NCBI GenBank assembly: GCA_934101185.1 | Contig: CAKOQD010000001.1 | Span: 220,168-284,167, forward strand | Length of the DNA: 64,000 nt | Reading direction: 5' to 3' | Source of the DNA: an uncultured Bacilli bacterium | GTDB taxonomy: Bacteria; Bacillota_I; Bacilli_A; RF39; UBA660 | Shown here: piece after piece, positions 38,661-48,609 of the stretch | How positions within the stretch are numbered: position 1 is the first letter of the stretch | How the letters are laid out: each line of letters starts with the position of its first letter | The notes under the pieces: model-generated | Database searches by the model: none | The model's input: the letters and a program-made list of their open reading frames with translations, nothing else | Told to the model about the DNA's origin: nothing | Translations under genes and position numbers: made by a program

Positions 38661-40031
38661 TTATGTTAATTGCTTCTCAATATTATCAATAGCACTCTTT
38701 AAACTACTATTAGTTTTCATCTCACCAGCTATCTTATTACATGCATGTATTACAGTAGCATGATTCTTACCAGAAAACTCGATACCAATTCTTTCATACG
38801 ACTCATCCGTTAGTTTTCTACATAAATACATAGCAACTTGCCTTGGAATAGCAAGACTAGGAGTTCTCTTTTTAGACTTCATATCTTCATAAGAAATCTT
38901 ATAAAAATTAGCTACTTCTTTTTGAATTCTCCTAATATTATTACTATCAGTAACTTGTTTCTTTGTAAAATCTTTTAAAGCTTCCATAGCAAAATCAACT
39001 GTAATATTACTTTCATTCATAATAGCGGAGTAAGCAACCAATCTATTTATTGATCCCTCAAGCTGTCTTACATCATTACCAACATTTGAAGCAATATAAT
39101 TAACAACATCATCATTAAGTATTATATTTTCTCCACGAATCTTCTTCTTTATAATTGCTACTTTAAGAGAAGTATCCGGAGGATCAATATCAACTTGTAA
39201 TCCCCAGCAAAATCTAGTTTTTAAACGATCTTCTAGAAATTTCAAATCTTCAGGAGACCTATCCGAAGAAACAATAATCTGTTTACTATCATTATACAAG
39301 TTATTAAAAGTATGAAAGAACTCTTGTTGAGACTTTTCTGCTCCACCTAAAAATTGAATATCATCAATAATTAAAACATCTATATTTCTATACTTATTTT
39401 TAAAGAACTCAATATAATCTAAATTATTCATATTCTGTTGATTATTTCTAGATAATCCCACAAAATCATTCATAAAGTTATCACACGTTACATACAAAAC
39501 TCTAAGTTTATGCTTGTTAACAATATAATTACCAATGGCGTGCATTAAATGGGTTTTACCAAGACCACTATTTCCATAAATAAAAAGTGGATTGTACATA
39601 GTACCAGGATTTTCTGCAACCGCTAAAGCAGCAGCTTGTGCAAACTTATTAGATTCCCCAACTACAAAACTTTCAAAAGTATAATTACTTTTTAAATTAG
39701 AATTAAAACTATTATAAGAACTAAAGTCATTAACTTTAACTGGTTCATTTTCCTTTTTATCAACTTCTAAAATGCTATTTAAATCTTTCTGTAAAATATA
39801 AACTATGCTATCAACAGGATTTGTTAATAACTTATTAAAACTATCTAATATTAATTGTTTATAATGTTCATCAATATGATTCTTATAAAACATAATAGGA
39901 ACAACTAAACGTATACTGTTATCCTTTATATCAAAAAAATCAATACCATTAAACCAGGTTTCAAAAGACATTGAATCTAAATTAACACTAATCTCATCTA
40001 AAACTTTTTTCCATAAAGAATTATTGTCCAT
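38661..40031 (-). CDS. dnaA: Chromosomal replication initiator DnaA
   Basis: The protein is 456 aa. Domain I begins LWKKVLDEISVNLDSMSFETWF. The AAA+ domain has YNPLFIYGNSGLGKTHLMHA (Walker A) and VLIIDDIQFLGG (Walker B). Domain IV has the helix-turn-helix with DESYERIGIEFSGKNHATVI. The usual DNA-reading motif is GGRDHTTV; here it is SGKNHATV, with Asp to Asn and the first Thr to Ala. An upstream extension of 18 codons exists, but the chosen ATG follows GAGAGTGG and starts domain I normally. Confidence 0.97.
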   Translation of the reverse strand: MDNNSLWKKVLDEISVNLDSMSFETWFNGIDFFDIKDNSIRLVVPIMFYKNHIDEHYKQLILDSFNKLLTNPVDSIVYILQKDLNSILEVDKKENEPVKVNDFSSYNSFNSNLKSNYTFESFVVGESNKFAQAAALAVAENPGTMYNPLFIYGNSGLGKTHLMHAIGNYIVNKHKLRVLYVTCDNFMNDFVGLSRNNQQNMNNLDYIEFFKNKYRNIDVLIIDDIQFLGGAEKSQQEFFHTFNNLYNDSKQIIVSSDRSPEDLKFLEDRLKTRFCWGLQVDIDPPDTSLKVAIIKKKIRGENIILNDDVVNYIASNVGNDVRQLEGSINRLVAYSAIMNESNITVDFAMEALKDFTKKQVTDSNNIRRIQKEVANFYKISYEDMKSKKRTPSLAIPRQVAMYLCRKLTDESYERIGIEFSGKNHATVIHACNKIAGEMKTNSSLKSAIDNIEKQLT

Positions 40032-40113
40032 TGAAACCACTCTCCCCATCATAAAGTATTTGCAACTAATTACATTGTAATACAAATTGTTAAAAAATAA
40101 AATAGTAAAAAAG

Positions 40114-40212
40114 TTATTAACAAGTTATTAACAGACTTATTAACATACGATTTCCTTTGTTTATATATAATAAATTAATTTTCAACAAATTTCAACAATT
40201 TTTTTATTAACA
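40114..40212. other. oriC: Candidate origin sub-region 1: DnaA-box array upstream of dnaA
   Basis: TTATTAACA occurs at 40114-40122, 40125-40133, 40137-40145 and 40204-40212, all in one direction. The first three are 11-12 bp apart, close to one helical turn. Further near-copies (TTATTAACT at 40230) follow in AT-rich DNA before rpmH. Strand bias of genes switches here. No strong canonical TTATCCACA box is seen, so the lineage seems to use a shifted consensus. Confidence 0.75.
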
Positions 40213-40276
40213 AATTAACAATGTAACAATTATTAACTGTTAATTAACGTTGAAACTGTTAATTTCAAAAAAAACA

Positions 40277-40306
40277 TTGACAACTACCCTATTTTTTTCT
40301 TATAAT
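40277..40306 (+). promoter_or_regulatory. Consensus promoter of rpmH
   Basis: TTGACA (40277-40282), 18 bp, TATAAT (40301-40306). Both hexamers are perfect, one of the strongest promoters in the window. Confidence 0.85.
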
Positions 40307-40335
40307 AATAGCGAATAAGTTTGGAGGTGCAAGAA

Positions 40336-40461
40336 GTGAAAAAAGGAACATATCAACCTAATAAGCGTAGAATGAAAAAGAAACATGGTTTTTTCTCACG
40401 TATGAAATCAGGAATAATTAACAGCAGAAGAAGAAAAGGCAGAAAAAAATTATCAAAATAA
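40336..40461 (+). CDS. rpmH: 50S ribosomal protein L34
   Basis: The protein is 41 aa, starting at GTG with GGAGGTGC seven bases before. The order of basic residues and the pattern GTYQPNKRRMKKKHGFFSRM, ending RRRKGRKKLSK, is L34. It is divergent from dnaA across the origin, the nearly universal rpmH-dnaA arrangement. A terminator-like hairpin before rnpA would reduce RNase P protein relative to L34. Confidence 0.96.
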   Translation: MKKGTYQPNKRRMKKKHGFFSRMKSGIINSRRRKGRKKLSK

Positions 40462-40464
40462 TAT

Positions 40465-40486
40465 CCACTAGAAAAAGTGGTTTTTT
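40465..40486 (+). terminator. Attenuator-type terminator between rpmH and rnpA
   Basis: CCACT-loop-AGTGG followed by six T, 4 bp after the rpmH stop. Read-through would be needed for rnpA-yidC-jag. Confidence 0.75.
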
Positions 40487-40504
40487 CCTTATAAGGGGGT
40501 AAAT

Positions 40505-40843
40505 ATGAAAAAAATTAATATCATCAAAAAATCAGATGAATTTAGTTCAATAATAAAAAAAAGAAATGGTGTTTCAAATAAATACTTTATATTAAATATA
40601 GAAAACAACGATTCTAATATCCCAAAATTTGGTATAACATTTGTAAAACATATAGGAAACGCTGTAACAAGAAACAAATTAAAACGTAGAACTAAATCAA
40701 TAATAGATAATAATAAAAATATTTACCAAGATAATAAAAAATATATAATTATCATAAAGAAAGATGCTGTTGACATTACTTATCAAGAAATGGAAAAACA
40801 ACTAATTTCTATTTTTAAAAAAGGAGAACAATATGAAAAATAA
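40505..40843 (+). CDS. rnpA: Ribonuclease P protein component
   Basis: The protein is 112 aa. KSDEFSSIIKKRNGVSNKYF and the RNR motif region GNAVTRNKLKRRTK identify RnpA, which helps the catalytic RNA trim tRNA 5' ends. The gene overlaps yidC by 11 bp. AAGGGGGTAAAT precedes the ATG. Confidence 0.95.
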   Translation: MKKINIIKKSDEFSSIIKKRNGVSNKYFILNIENNDSNIPKFGITFVKHIGNAVTRNKLKRRTKSIIDNNKNIYQDNKKYIIIIKKDAVDITYQEMEKQLISIFKKGEQYEK

Positions 40844-41762
40844 AATAACTAAAATATTAACTGTCTTTTTATTACTAATAACACTATCTGGTTGTACAAA
40901 AACATTAACAGACAGTGATAATAAACCAGTAAAATATGAAAAAACTGGCCAAAACGTAACAGAAAATATAGTATGTAAACCAACAGATAAAGAATTAATA
41001 AAACTATATGAAGACAACAAAAAAGATATATCAAAACTACCAGATTGTGACAACTTAAAAATATCTGGAGAATATGAAGGACTATGGAACACTCTATTTG
41101 TAAGACCATTAGCATTCATAATAATTAACCTAAGTAAAATAGTAGGTAGCATAGCAATATCATTAGTAATAATAACTCTTATATTAAGAGGAATATTATA
41201 CCCAGTAACTAAAAAAACTGCTATACAATCTGAAATGATGAAAAAAGCTCAACCAGAATTAACTAAGTTAGAAAAGAAATATGAAAATAAAACAGATCCT
41301 GAATCAATGAATAAAAAAGGTCAAGAAATGTTAGCAATATATAAAAAATACAACATAAATCCAATGTCAGGATGCATATTTGCTTTCTTACAATTACCTA
41401 TTCTATTAGCATTCTGGGAAGCAATTCAAAGAGTACCTGCAATATATGAAGAAACATTTATAGGAATAAATATGGGAATAACACCATGGACTGCTATAAC
41501 AAATGGAAATTGGTATTACATAATAATACCAGCACTAATTGTTGTAACAACATATTTCTCATATAAAAATAATAAACAAATGCAAAATAAAGACAACGCA
41601 ATGGCAAATCAAATGAATATGATGATGAACTTCATGACTATATTCATAGGATTCATGGCATTTACTCTACCAACAGCGATAGCATTTTACTGGATTACAT
41701 CATCATTATTTACAATAGTTCAAAATAAATTAGTTAACAGGAGTCTTAAAAATGGAGAATAA
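40833..41762 (+). CDS. yidC: Membrane protein insertase YidC (SpoIIIJ type lipoprotein)
   Basis: The protein is 309 aa. A lipoprotein signal ends LLITLSGC (C21), as in the Gram-positive YidC1/SpoIIIJ form. An extracellular segment follows, then five membrane helices with the first conserved one carrying the hydrophilic-groove arginine (ITLILRGILYPVTKKT). GCIFAFLQLPILLAFWEAI is the family core. It inserts membrane proteins with or without SecYEG. GGAGAACAAT precedes the ATG inside rnpA. jag overlaps its end by 11 bp. Confidence 0.96.
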   Translation: MKNKITKILTVFLLLITLSGCTKTLTDSDNKPVKYEKTGQNVTENIVCKPTDKELIKLYEDNKKDISKLPDCDNLKISGEYEGLWNTLFVRPLAFIIINLSKIVGSIAISLVIITLILRGILYPVTKKTAIQSEMMKKAQPELTKLEKKYENKTDPESMNKKGQEMLAIYKKYNINPMSGCIFAFLQLPILLAFWEAIQRVPAIYEETFIGINMGITPWTAITNGNWYYIIIPALIVVTTYFSYKNNKQMQNKDNAMANQMNMMMNFMTIFIGFMAFTLPTAIAFYWITSSLFTIVQNKLVNRSLKNGE

Positions 41763-42360
41763 AATATATACAGGAAAAACAAAAGAAGAAGCAATATCTA
41801 ATGCTTTAATAGATTTAAATGCTAAACAAGATGAAGTAATAATAATAGAAAAAGAAACAAAAAAAACATTATTTAATAAAAAAGTAGAAATACTTGCAAT
41901 AACAAAATCAGAATTAAATAAAGAAATAAAAGACTTTTTATACAAAACAGTAAAAGATATGGGATTTGATTGTAACATTGAAACAAAAACAAGAGACACA
42001 CAATTAATATATAACATAATCTCGTCAACATCTTCAGTTTTAATTGGTAAAAATGGAAAAACTATTGATTCTTTACAAACACTAGCAAGTCAAATGGTTT
42101 CAACAAAATACAACACATTCTATAAATTTACTGTAGACGTAAATGATTACAAAAATCAAAGAAAATCAAGACTAGAAAAACTAGCAAAATTCACAGCAAA
42201 AGACGTTGCAAAATCTAAACAACCAGTTAGTTTAGAACCAATGAATTCATATGAAAGAAGAATAATTCACAACGTATTAACAAACTCAAAAGATGTAATA
42301 ACACAAAGCGAAGGTGAAGAACCAAATAGATACGTTGTAATAAAACCAAAAGAAGACTAA
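41752..42360 (+). CDS. jag: RNA-binding protein Jag (KhpB)
   Basis: The protein is 202 aa. An N-terminal Jag domain (YTGKTKEEAISNALIDLN), a KH domain (SSVLIGKNGKTIDSLQTLA) and a C-terminal R3H domain (MNSYERRIIHNVL) are in order. KhpB partners with KhpA in RNA binding linked to cell division and elongation. It is encoded with yidC and is followed by a convergent terminator. Confidence 0.95.
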   Translation: MENKIYTGKTKEEAISNALIDLNAKQDEVIIIEKETKKTLFNKKVEILAITKSELNKEIKDFLYKTVKDMGFDCNIETKTRDTQLIYNIISSTSSVLIGKNGKTIDSLQTLASQMVSTKYNTFYKFTVDVNDYKNQRKSRLEKLAKFTAKDVAKSKQPVSLEPMNSYERRIIHNVLTNSKDVITQSEGEEPNRYVVIKPKED

Positions 42361-42381
42361 AAAATTAGTCTCCTTTTTTTT
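42355..42381. terminator. Convergent terminator between jag and the PIG-L gene
   Basis: GACTAA-AAAA-TTAGTC, then TCC and eight T on the plus strand. The hairpin spans the two facing stop codons. Confidence 0.8.
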
Positions 42382-43060
42382 CATACTTTTGCCAATCTTC
42401 ATACTCAGTCATATGATTAAACATCTTTTTAATAAAACCTTGTGAATGATACATTTTAATAAGTTTTTTCTTTTCATTAATTGAATTAGGATTATACTTA
42501 GTTTGATTAGTCCTCAAATCAGTAACTTTACTTTTAGTATAATACTTTCCAAAATAAAATAACTCCCCTTCTATATCTTCATTATCATATATATCAGTAA
42601 CCATTTTATTAATTTTTTTATGATGAATATGGCCATACTCCCCTTTAGGATTATGAGTAACAATAATCTTCCAATTATAAGCATTAATAATTTTATCCAA
42701 ATCATTTTTTATATCATTATAACAAAATTTCCAATTATCTCTTTTTCCTTTTGTCTTATCCGGATACCAAAGCGCAATTAATTCATCATCAGTTCTATTT
42801 AAAACACGCTTTATTTCATTCAAACGAACTTTATTCTTACCACAAGTAACACAAACAACAACATAATCTCCATCAATAAGATGTCCTCCACCCCATAAAG
42901 TTTCATCATCAGGATGTGCAACAATCATCAATTTGTCATATCTATTAAAATCAATCTTTTTTAAATCTTTATCCAAGTTATGATAAAAATTAAAAAAATA
43001 GATCAAAGTACCAAAAATGACACAAACAATTAATATAATAATAAATTTAAAATACTTCAT
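42365..43060 (-). CDS. Membrane-anchored PIG-L/LmbE-family deacetylase
   Basis: The protein is 231 aa. One N-terminal membrane helix (about 4-23) is followed by a PIG-L fold: MIVAHPDDETLWGGG (metal ligands H, D, D) and YGHIHHKKINKMV (third ligand). The family removes acetyl groups from N-acetylglucosaminyl substrates; the anchor suggests action on an envelope glycan or lipid, but the substrate is unknown. It runs against the replication-aligned neighbours, splitting jag from mnmE, so it is an insertion in the conserved operon. GGGTGATTTG precedes the ATG. Confidence 0.88.
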   Translation of the reverse strand: MKYFKFIIILIVCVIFGTLIYFFNFYHNLDKDLKKIDFNRYDKLMIVAHPDDETLWGGGHLIDGDYVVVCVTCGKNKVRLNEIKRVLNRTDDELIALWYPDKTKGKRDNWKFCYNDIKNDLDKIINAYNWKIIVTHNPKGEYGHIHHKKINKMVTDIYDNEDIEGELFYFGKYYTKSKVTDLRTNQTKYNPNSINEKKKLIKMYHSQGFIKKMFNHMTEYEDWQKYEKKGD

Positions 43061-43222
43061 CAAATCACCCAAAAAACAATTTCACTTACCAATTATACCA
43101 TCTTATGCATAAAAATCAAATAAAAAAATAAATACCCAAACTAAAAAAATGTAAAAAAAGTATAAAAACAAATAAATTGCGCAAAAAAGCACGAAAAATG
43201 TGATATATTAAAAAAAATATGA

Positions 43223-43228
43223 TATAAT
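43223..43228 (+). promoter_or_regulatory. -10 element of the mnmE promoter
   Basis: TATAAT 28 bp upstream of the mnmE ATG. The -35 17 bp before is poor (GTGATA). Confidence 0.5.
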
Positions 43229-43255
43229 ACAATGCGTAAAAAAGAGGTGGTACAA

Positions 43256-44608
43256 ATGAATGACACAATCGCAGCAATATCAACAACATTAGGAGTCGGA
43301 GCAATTTCAATAATAAGAGTCTCAGGATTAGAGGCAATAAAAGAAGTAAATAAAATTACTAAAGCAAACATTCTAGAAAAAGAAAGTCACACAATAACTT
43401 ATACATATATTGAAGACAATAACCAAACAATAGATGAAGTACTAGTAACAATAATGAAAGCACCCAAAACATTCACAAGAGAAGACATAGTAGAAATAAA
43501 CTGTCATGGTGGAATAGCGACAACTAAAAAAGTATTAGAATTACTATTAAAACAAAATATTCGTTTAGCAGAACCAGGAGAATTCACAAAAAGAGCATTC
43601 TTAAATGGAAGAATAGACTTAACTCAAGCAGAAGCAGTAATGGACTTAATAAATGTAAAAAGTGATACAGCAAGACAAATAGCAATAAATAATTTAAAAG
43701 GAAATACAACAAAAAAGATAAGAACACTAAGAGAAAAACTATCTGATATACTAGCAAACATTGAAGTTAACATAGACTATCCAGAATACCAAGATATTGA
43801 AGAAATGACAGTAGAAAAAATAAAAGATGAATTAGATAATATTAAAGACGAACTAGACAAAATAATAGAAAACTCTAAAAATAGTAAAATAATCAAAGAT
43901 GGAATAAACGTTGCAATAATAGGAAGACCAAACGTTGGAAAAAGTAGTATTTTAAATATGTTCTCTGGATATAACAAAGCAATAGTAACAGACATAGCAG
44001 GAACAACAAGAGACATAGTAGAAGAATCAATAATATTAGATGGAATAGGGCTTAATCTAATAGACACTGCTGGAATAAGACAAACAAAAGACATAGTAGA
44101 ACAAATTGGGGTAGAAAGATCAAAACAAGCAATAGAGAAAGCAGATTTAGTTTTACTAGTACTAAATAACAATGAACAACTTCAAAAAGAAGATAAAGAG
44201 TTATTAGAACTATCTAAGGATAAAAAAAGAATAATAATTATAAATAAAAATGATTTAGAAAAGAAAATAGATATAAATGAGTTAAAACAAGAAGAAATAG
44301 TTACAACAAATACATTAAATGATGATGGTATAAAAGAACTAAAAGAAAAAATAAAAGAAATGTTTAACCTAGATAAAATAGAAACAAAAGATTACAACTA
44401 TGTATCAAATATAAATCAATTAAAAAAAGTTGAAGAAGCTAAAAACTCTATAAAAAACATAAGACAAAATATAGAAAATAATTTACCAATAGATATTATA
44501 GAAATAGATTTAAAATATATTTGGGATGTCCTAGGAGAAGTAATAGGAGAAACATATCAAGAAGAATTACTAGATAATTTATTTAGCAAATTCTGTGTAG
44601 GAAAGTAG
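43256..44608 (+). CDS. mnmE: tRNA modification GTPase MnmE
   Basis: The protein is 450 aa. The N-terminal formyl-THF-binding fold has [20 protein letters not shown], a helical domain contains the G domain with [21 protein letters not shown] and NKND, and the C-terminal cysteine motif is FCVGK. With MnmG it makes the 5-carboxymethylaminomethyl group on U34 of tRNAs. Start: AGAGGTGGTACAA precedes the chosen ATG; an upstream ATG in frame lacks a ribosome site. mnmG follows 7 bp later. Confidence 0.97.
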   Translation: MNDTIAAISTTLGVGAISIIRVSGLEAIKEVNKITKANILEKESHTITYTYIEDNNQTIDEVLVTIMKAPKTFTREDIVEINCHGGIATTKKVLELLLKQNIRLAEPGEFTKRAFLNGRIDLTQAEAVMDLINVKSDTARQIAINNLKGNTTKKIRTLREKLSDILANIEVNIDYPEYQDIEEMTVEKIKDELDNIKDELDKIIENSKNSKIIKDGINVAIIGRPNVGKSSILNMFSGYNKAIVTDIAGTTRDIVEESIILDGIGLNLIDTAGIRQTKDIVEQIGVERSKQAIEKADLVLLVLNNNEQLQKEDKELLELSKDKKRIIIINKNDLEKKIDINELKQEEIVTTNTLNDDGIKELKEKIKEMFNLDKIETKDYNYVSNINQLKKVEEAKNSIKNIRQNIENNLPIDIIEIDLKYIWDVLGEVIGETYQEELLDNLFSKFCVGK

Positions 44609-44615
44609 GGATAAT

Positions 44616-46460
44616 ATGAAGTATGAAATAATCGTAGTAGGAGGAGGACACGCCGGATGCGAAGCAGCATTAGCAGCATCCAGAAAAGGTCATAAAACAC
44701 TTTTAATAACAGGAAACATTAAAAACATAGCAGACGCCCCATGCAATCCTTCAATCGGAGGACCAGCCAAAGGAGTAGTAGTAAGAGAAATAGACGCCCT
44801 TGGTGGCGAAATGGGTAAAAACACAGACAAATCTATTCTTCAAATAAAAAAATTAAATACAAAAAAAGGACCAGCAGTTCAAGCACTAAGAGCTCAAATA
44901 GACAAAACAATTTATCCACAAGAAATGTTAAAAACATTACAAAATGAAAAAAATCTAGAAATAAAAGAAGACATAGTAGAAGACCTAATCGTAGAAAATA
45001 ATACTATAAAAGGAGTCCTTACAAAAAATAATGAAAGAATATATGCAGACGCAGTAATATTAACAACAGGAACATATTTAAAAGGAATGATTCTGCGTGG
45101 AGATAAAAAACACTCTGGAGGACCACACGGAGAAGAGCCATCACTTCATCTAAGCGATAAATTAAGAGAATTAGGATTTACAATTCAACGACTAAAAACA
45201 GGAACACCACCAAGAATCAAAAAAGACACAATAGACTTCACCAAAGGATTAGAACAACCCGGAGACAAATATCCATTAACATTTTCCTATATGAATGAAG
45301 TAAAATATGATATAAAAAACCAAGAAAAATGCTATTTAATCTATACAACACCAGACACACATATGATAATAAATGAAAACTTACAAAAATCTAGTATGTA
45401 TGGGGGATACGTCGAAGGAGTAGGACCAAGATACTGTCCATCAATCGAAGACAAAATAGTAAGATTCAACGATAAAGAAAGGCACCAACTATTTCTAGAA
45501 CCAGAAAGCCTATATTATGATGATATATACATTCAAGGATTTTCAACAAGCATGCCAGAAGATATTCAAGAACAAATGGTTCATTCATTACCAGGATTAG
45601 AAAATGCAAAAATATTGAAATACGCTTATGCAATAGAATACGATGCAATAGACCCAACTCAATTAAAACAATCATTAGAAACCAAATTAATAGAAAATTT
45701 GTTTACTGCAGGTCAAATAAATGGTACATCAGGATATGAAGAAGCAGCATGTCAAGGTCTAATCGCAGGAATAAATGCATCTTTAAAACTAGAAGACAAA
45801 AAACCATTAATCCTAAAAAGAAATGAAGCCTACATCGGAGTTCTAATAGATGATTTAGTAACAAAAGGAACAAAAGAACCATATCGTCTATTAACATCAC
45901 GAGCAGAATATAGACTACTTTTAAGAGATGATAATGCAGATCAAAGACTATCAGAAAAAGGACATGAAATAGGACTTCTAAAAGAAGAACAATATCAAAA
46001 ATATAAGCAAAAAGAACAAAAAATAAATGAACTAATCGAAGAATTAAAAACAAATTATATAAAACCAACAAATAATGAACTAGATATTGAGTTAAAAGAT
46101 AGAATATCATTATTTGAACTATTAAAAAGGCCAGAAATAAATCTTTCAGTTTTAACAAAATATTTAAAAAACAACTATGAAGAAGAAATAATAAATAAAA
46201 CTCAAATAATAGTAAAATATGAAGGTTACATAAAAAAACAAGAAAGAGAAGCAAAAAAAATGTCCGAATATGATGAAATAACAATACCAGAAGACACAGA
46301 CTTCACTAAAATTAGTAATCTAGCGCTAGAAGCAAGAGAAAAATTGCAAAAAGTAAAACCAACATCAATTGGACAAGCAATGCGAATAAGCGGAGTAAAT
46401 CCATCTGATATATCAATACTAATGATTTATTTAAAAAGGGGAAATAAAAATAATGACTAA
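44616..46460 (+). CDS. mnmG: tRNA uridine modification enzyme MnmG (GidA)
   Basis: The protein is 614 aa. FAD-binding [19 protein letters not shown] at the start, then [37 protein letters not shown] and [18 protein letters not shown]. It is the partner of MnmE in U34 modification. The gene overlaps rsmG by 8 bp, keeping the mnmE-mnmG-rsmG operon order. Confidence 0.98.
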   Translation: MKYEIIVVGGGHAGCEAALAASRKGHKTLLITGNIKNIADAPCNPSIGGPAKGVVVREIDALGGEMGKNTDKSILQIKKLNTKKGPAVQALRAQIDKTIYPQEMLKTLQNEKNLEIKEDIVEDLIVENNTIKGVLTKNNERIYADAVILTTGTYLKGMILRGDKKHSGGPHGEEPSLHLSDKLRELGFTIQRLKTGTPPRIKKDTIDFTKGLEQPGDKYPLTFSYMNEVKYDIKNQEKCYLIYTTPDTHMIINENLQKSSMYGGYVEGVGPRYCPSIEDKIVRFNDKERHQLFLEPESLYYDDIYIQGFSTSMPEDIQEQMVHSLPGLENAKILKYAYAIEYDAIDPTQLKQSLETKLIENLFTAGQINGTSGYEEAACQGLIAGINASLKLEDKKPLILKRNEAYIGVLIDDLVTKGTKEPYRLLTSRAEYRLLLRDDNADQRLSEKGHEIGLLKEEQYQKYKQKEQKINELIEELKTNYIKPTNNELDIELKDRISLFELLKRPEINLSVLTKYLKNNYEEEIINKTQIIVKYEGYIKKQEREAKKMSEYDEITIPEDTDFTKISNLALEAREKLQKVKPTSIGQAMRISGVNPSDISILMIYLKRGNKNND

Positions 46461-47154
46461 AGAAGAATTTATAAAAGAATTAAAAAAAATAAATATAATA
46501 CTAAACGAAGACCAACTAGAACAATTAAATAAATACTACAAAATCTTAGTAGAAGAAAACAAAAAAATAAATCTAACAGGAATAACTGCTAAAAAAGAAG
46601 TATACTTAAAACACTTTTACGATTCATTAGCATCAGCACCTTTAATTGAAAACAAAAACATAAAATTATGTGATATAGGAAGTGGAGCAGGTTTTCCTGG
46701 AGTAGTCTTAAAAATAGCATACCCAGAACTAGATGTAACATTAGTAGATTCACTTGAAAAAAGAACAAAATTCTTAAATTACTTAATAAAAGAATTAAAT
46801 CTAGAAAACATAAAAGTAGAAACAGCAAGAATAGAAGAATACTCAAAAAAACATCAAGAAGAATTTGATATAGTAACATCACGAGCAGTAGCAAGCATTC
46901 CCGTAATACTAGAAATGGCTTCACAATTAGTAAAAGTAAAAGGATACTTTATAATCCTAAAAGCAAAAGTCGAAGAAGAATTATTAAAATCCGAAAATGC
47001 TCTAAAGACACTAAACTTTAGGTTAGAGAAAATGTATCAATTCGAATTACCAGTAGAACAAAGTACAAGAACAATCTTAAAAATAAGAAAATTAAACAAA
47101 GTATCACAAACTTACCCAAGAGATTTTGCAAAAATTAAGCATAGACCATTGTAA
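46453..47154 (+). CDS. rsmG: 16S rRNA (guanine-N7)-methyltransferase RsmG
   Basis: The protein is 233 aa. The SAM-binding motif is [18 protein letters not shown], followed by [15 protein letters not shown] and [11 protein letters not shown], typical of RsmG (GidB). It methylates G527 in the 530 loop; loss gives low-level streptomycin resistance. It is upstream of noc as in B. subtilis. A weak stem AGAC/GTCT with T tract covers its stop. Confidence 0.96.
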   Translation: MTKEEFIKELKKINIILNEDQLEQLNKYYKILVEENKKINLTGITAKKEVYLKHFYDSLASAPLIENKNIKLCDIGSGAGFPGVVLKIAYPELDVTLVDSLEKRTKFLNYLIKELNLENIKVETARIEEYSKKHQEEFDIVTSRAVASIPVILEMASQLVKVKGYFIILKAKVEEELLKSENALKTLNFRLEKMYQFELPVEQSTRTILKIRKLNKVSQTYPRDFAKIKHRPL

Positions 47155-47171
47155 AGTCTCTTTTTTTATTG

Positions 47172-47177
47172 TATAAT
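47172..47177 (+). promoter_or_regulatory. -10 element upstream of noc
   Basis: TATAAT 40 bp before the noc ATG, after a T-rich stretch; no clear -35. Confidence 0.4.
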
Positions 47178-47217
47178 TTACATTAGGGGAACTAAAAAGA
47201 ATGAAAAGAGGGATAAT

Positions 47218-48492
47218 ATGAACTTGGAAAAAGAAGTATTCGAACTTAATATAAATGATATAATGCCAAATAGATTTCAACCAAGAGAAATATTTGATGA
47301 ACAAGCATTAAATGAGTTAGCTTTGTCTATAAAAGAACACGGAGTAATTCAACCAATAATAGTAAGAAAAATTGGTGACAAATACGAAATAATAGCAGGA
47401 GAAAGAAGATATCGCGCTTCACAATTAGCAGGAAAAACAACAATACCAGCATTAGTAAGAGACATAGACGATAAAGAAACAGCTAAAATTGCTTTACTTG
47501 AAAATCTTCAAAGATCTGATTTAACCCCAATCGAAGAAGCAAAAACATATCAAACAATTCTAAAATTAGATAATATAACTCAAGAAGAATTAGCAGCAAA
47601 CTTAGGAAAATCACAATCAACAGTGGCTAATAAATTAAGACTTCTAAACTTAGCAGAAGAAGTTCAAACAGCATTATTAAATAAACAAATATCAGAACGC
47701 CATGCTAGAAGTCTATTAAACGTTCCAAATTTAGAAGATCAAAAGAAACTATTAAACCAAGTAATAATGAATAGATTAACAGTAAGACAATTAGATGATG
47801 AAATAATGGCCTTAACTGGAAAAAAACCACAAGAAGAACAACAAATAGAACATCAAAATAAAAGTGTTTTAGAAGAACATATAAATAAAATTGAAAATGA
47901 TATAGTAGCAAATGCACCACAACCACAAGAACAAACACCAGTAAGTGTAAATAATAATCAACAAGAACCACAAATAGTAACTATGTCAAACGAAATAAAA
48001 GAAACACAACCTGAAGTTCAAACTGAAATCAAAGCTGAACCACCAACATCAAAACCTAACATTTTTGATATGTTAAGACAAGAATCTACACAAGATACAG
48101 CAATAGAGCAACCATCAATTCCAACAATAGATATTAACACTGATGTACAAAATCAATCACTAAACACCAACGAACAACCTATAAAAACTGAACAATCAAT
48201 AAATATTCCTACTATAACTGAAACACAACCACAAGAAATAAAACCATTACAAGAACAAACATTAGTAGGTGTAAATGCTAATCAATCAGAACCACAAATA
48301 GTAACTATACCAAATGAGTCAAAAGAAGAACAACCAAGTTATAATCAAGTATATGACTTAAGATTCGCTATAAATAACGTCAGACAAGCAGTACAAAACA
48401 CAGAAAAGTTTGGTTTCAATGTTGATGTTCAAGAATTTGACTTAGACAATGTTTACCAAATCATAATAAAAATAGACAAAAACAAATTTTAA
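47218..48492 (+). CDS. noc: Nucleoid occlusion protein Noc, atypical architecture
   Basis: The protein is 424 aa, against about 280 in B. subtilis. The CTP-binding ParB-type domain has GVIQPIIVR, GERRYRASQL and ENLQRSDL. The helix-turn-helix EELAANLGKSQSTVANKLRLL has the Noc form (GKSQST) rather than the ParB form (GKSRSH). The N-terminal amphipathic membrane-targeting stretch of about 30 residues is missing: the protein begins at MNLEKEVFELNIND. From 200 to 375 lies a Q/E/P/T-rich linker with an internal duplication (about 236-262 and 343-370), then a short folded tail YDLRFAINNVRQAV. Two matching NBS palindromes are at 29.5-29.9 kb. Confidence 0.88.
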   Translation: MNLEKEVFELNINDIMPNRFQPREIFDEQALNELALSIKEHGVIQPIIVRKIGDKYEIIAGERRYRASQLAGKTTIPALVRDIDDKETAKIALLENLQRSDLTPIEEAKTYQTILKLDNITQEELAANLGKSQSTVANKLRLLNLAEEVQTALLNKQISERHARSLLNVPNLEDQKKLLNQVIMNRLTVRQLDDEIMALTGKKPQEEQQIEHQNKSVLEEHINKIENDIVANAPQPQEQTPVSVNNNQQEPQIVTMSNEIKETQPEVQTEIKAEPPTSKPNIFDMLRQESTQDTAIEQPSIPTIDINTDVQNQSLNTNEQPIKTEQSINIPTITETQPQEIKPLQEQTLVGVNANQSEPQIVTIPNESKEEQPSYNQVYDLRFAINNVRQAVQNTEKFGFNVDVQEFDLDNVYQIIIKIDKNKF

Positions 48493-48515
48493 TGCCTATA
48501 TATAGGCATTTTTTT
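48492..48515 (+). terminator. Terminator after noc
   Basis: ATGCCTATATATAGGCAT, fully palindromic, then T tract; starts on the last base of the noc stop. Confidence 0.9.
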
Positions 48516-48609
48516 AATATAAAAATAAAAACATGAAAAATAACTTTAAAAACACAGAAATTTTTGATAGAATATATATAGTATAAAGAAAGAAATAGGT
48601 GGTAACAAA

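Noticed and set aside
48564..48587. TTGATA with TATAAA as a soj promoter
   Set aside because: Spacer only 12 bp; no acceptable pairing found, so not listed.
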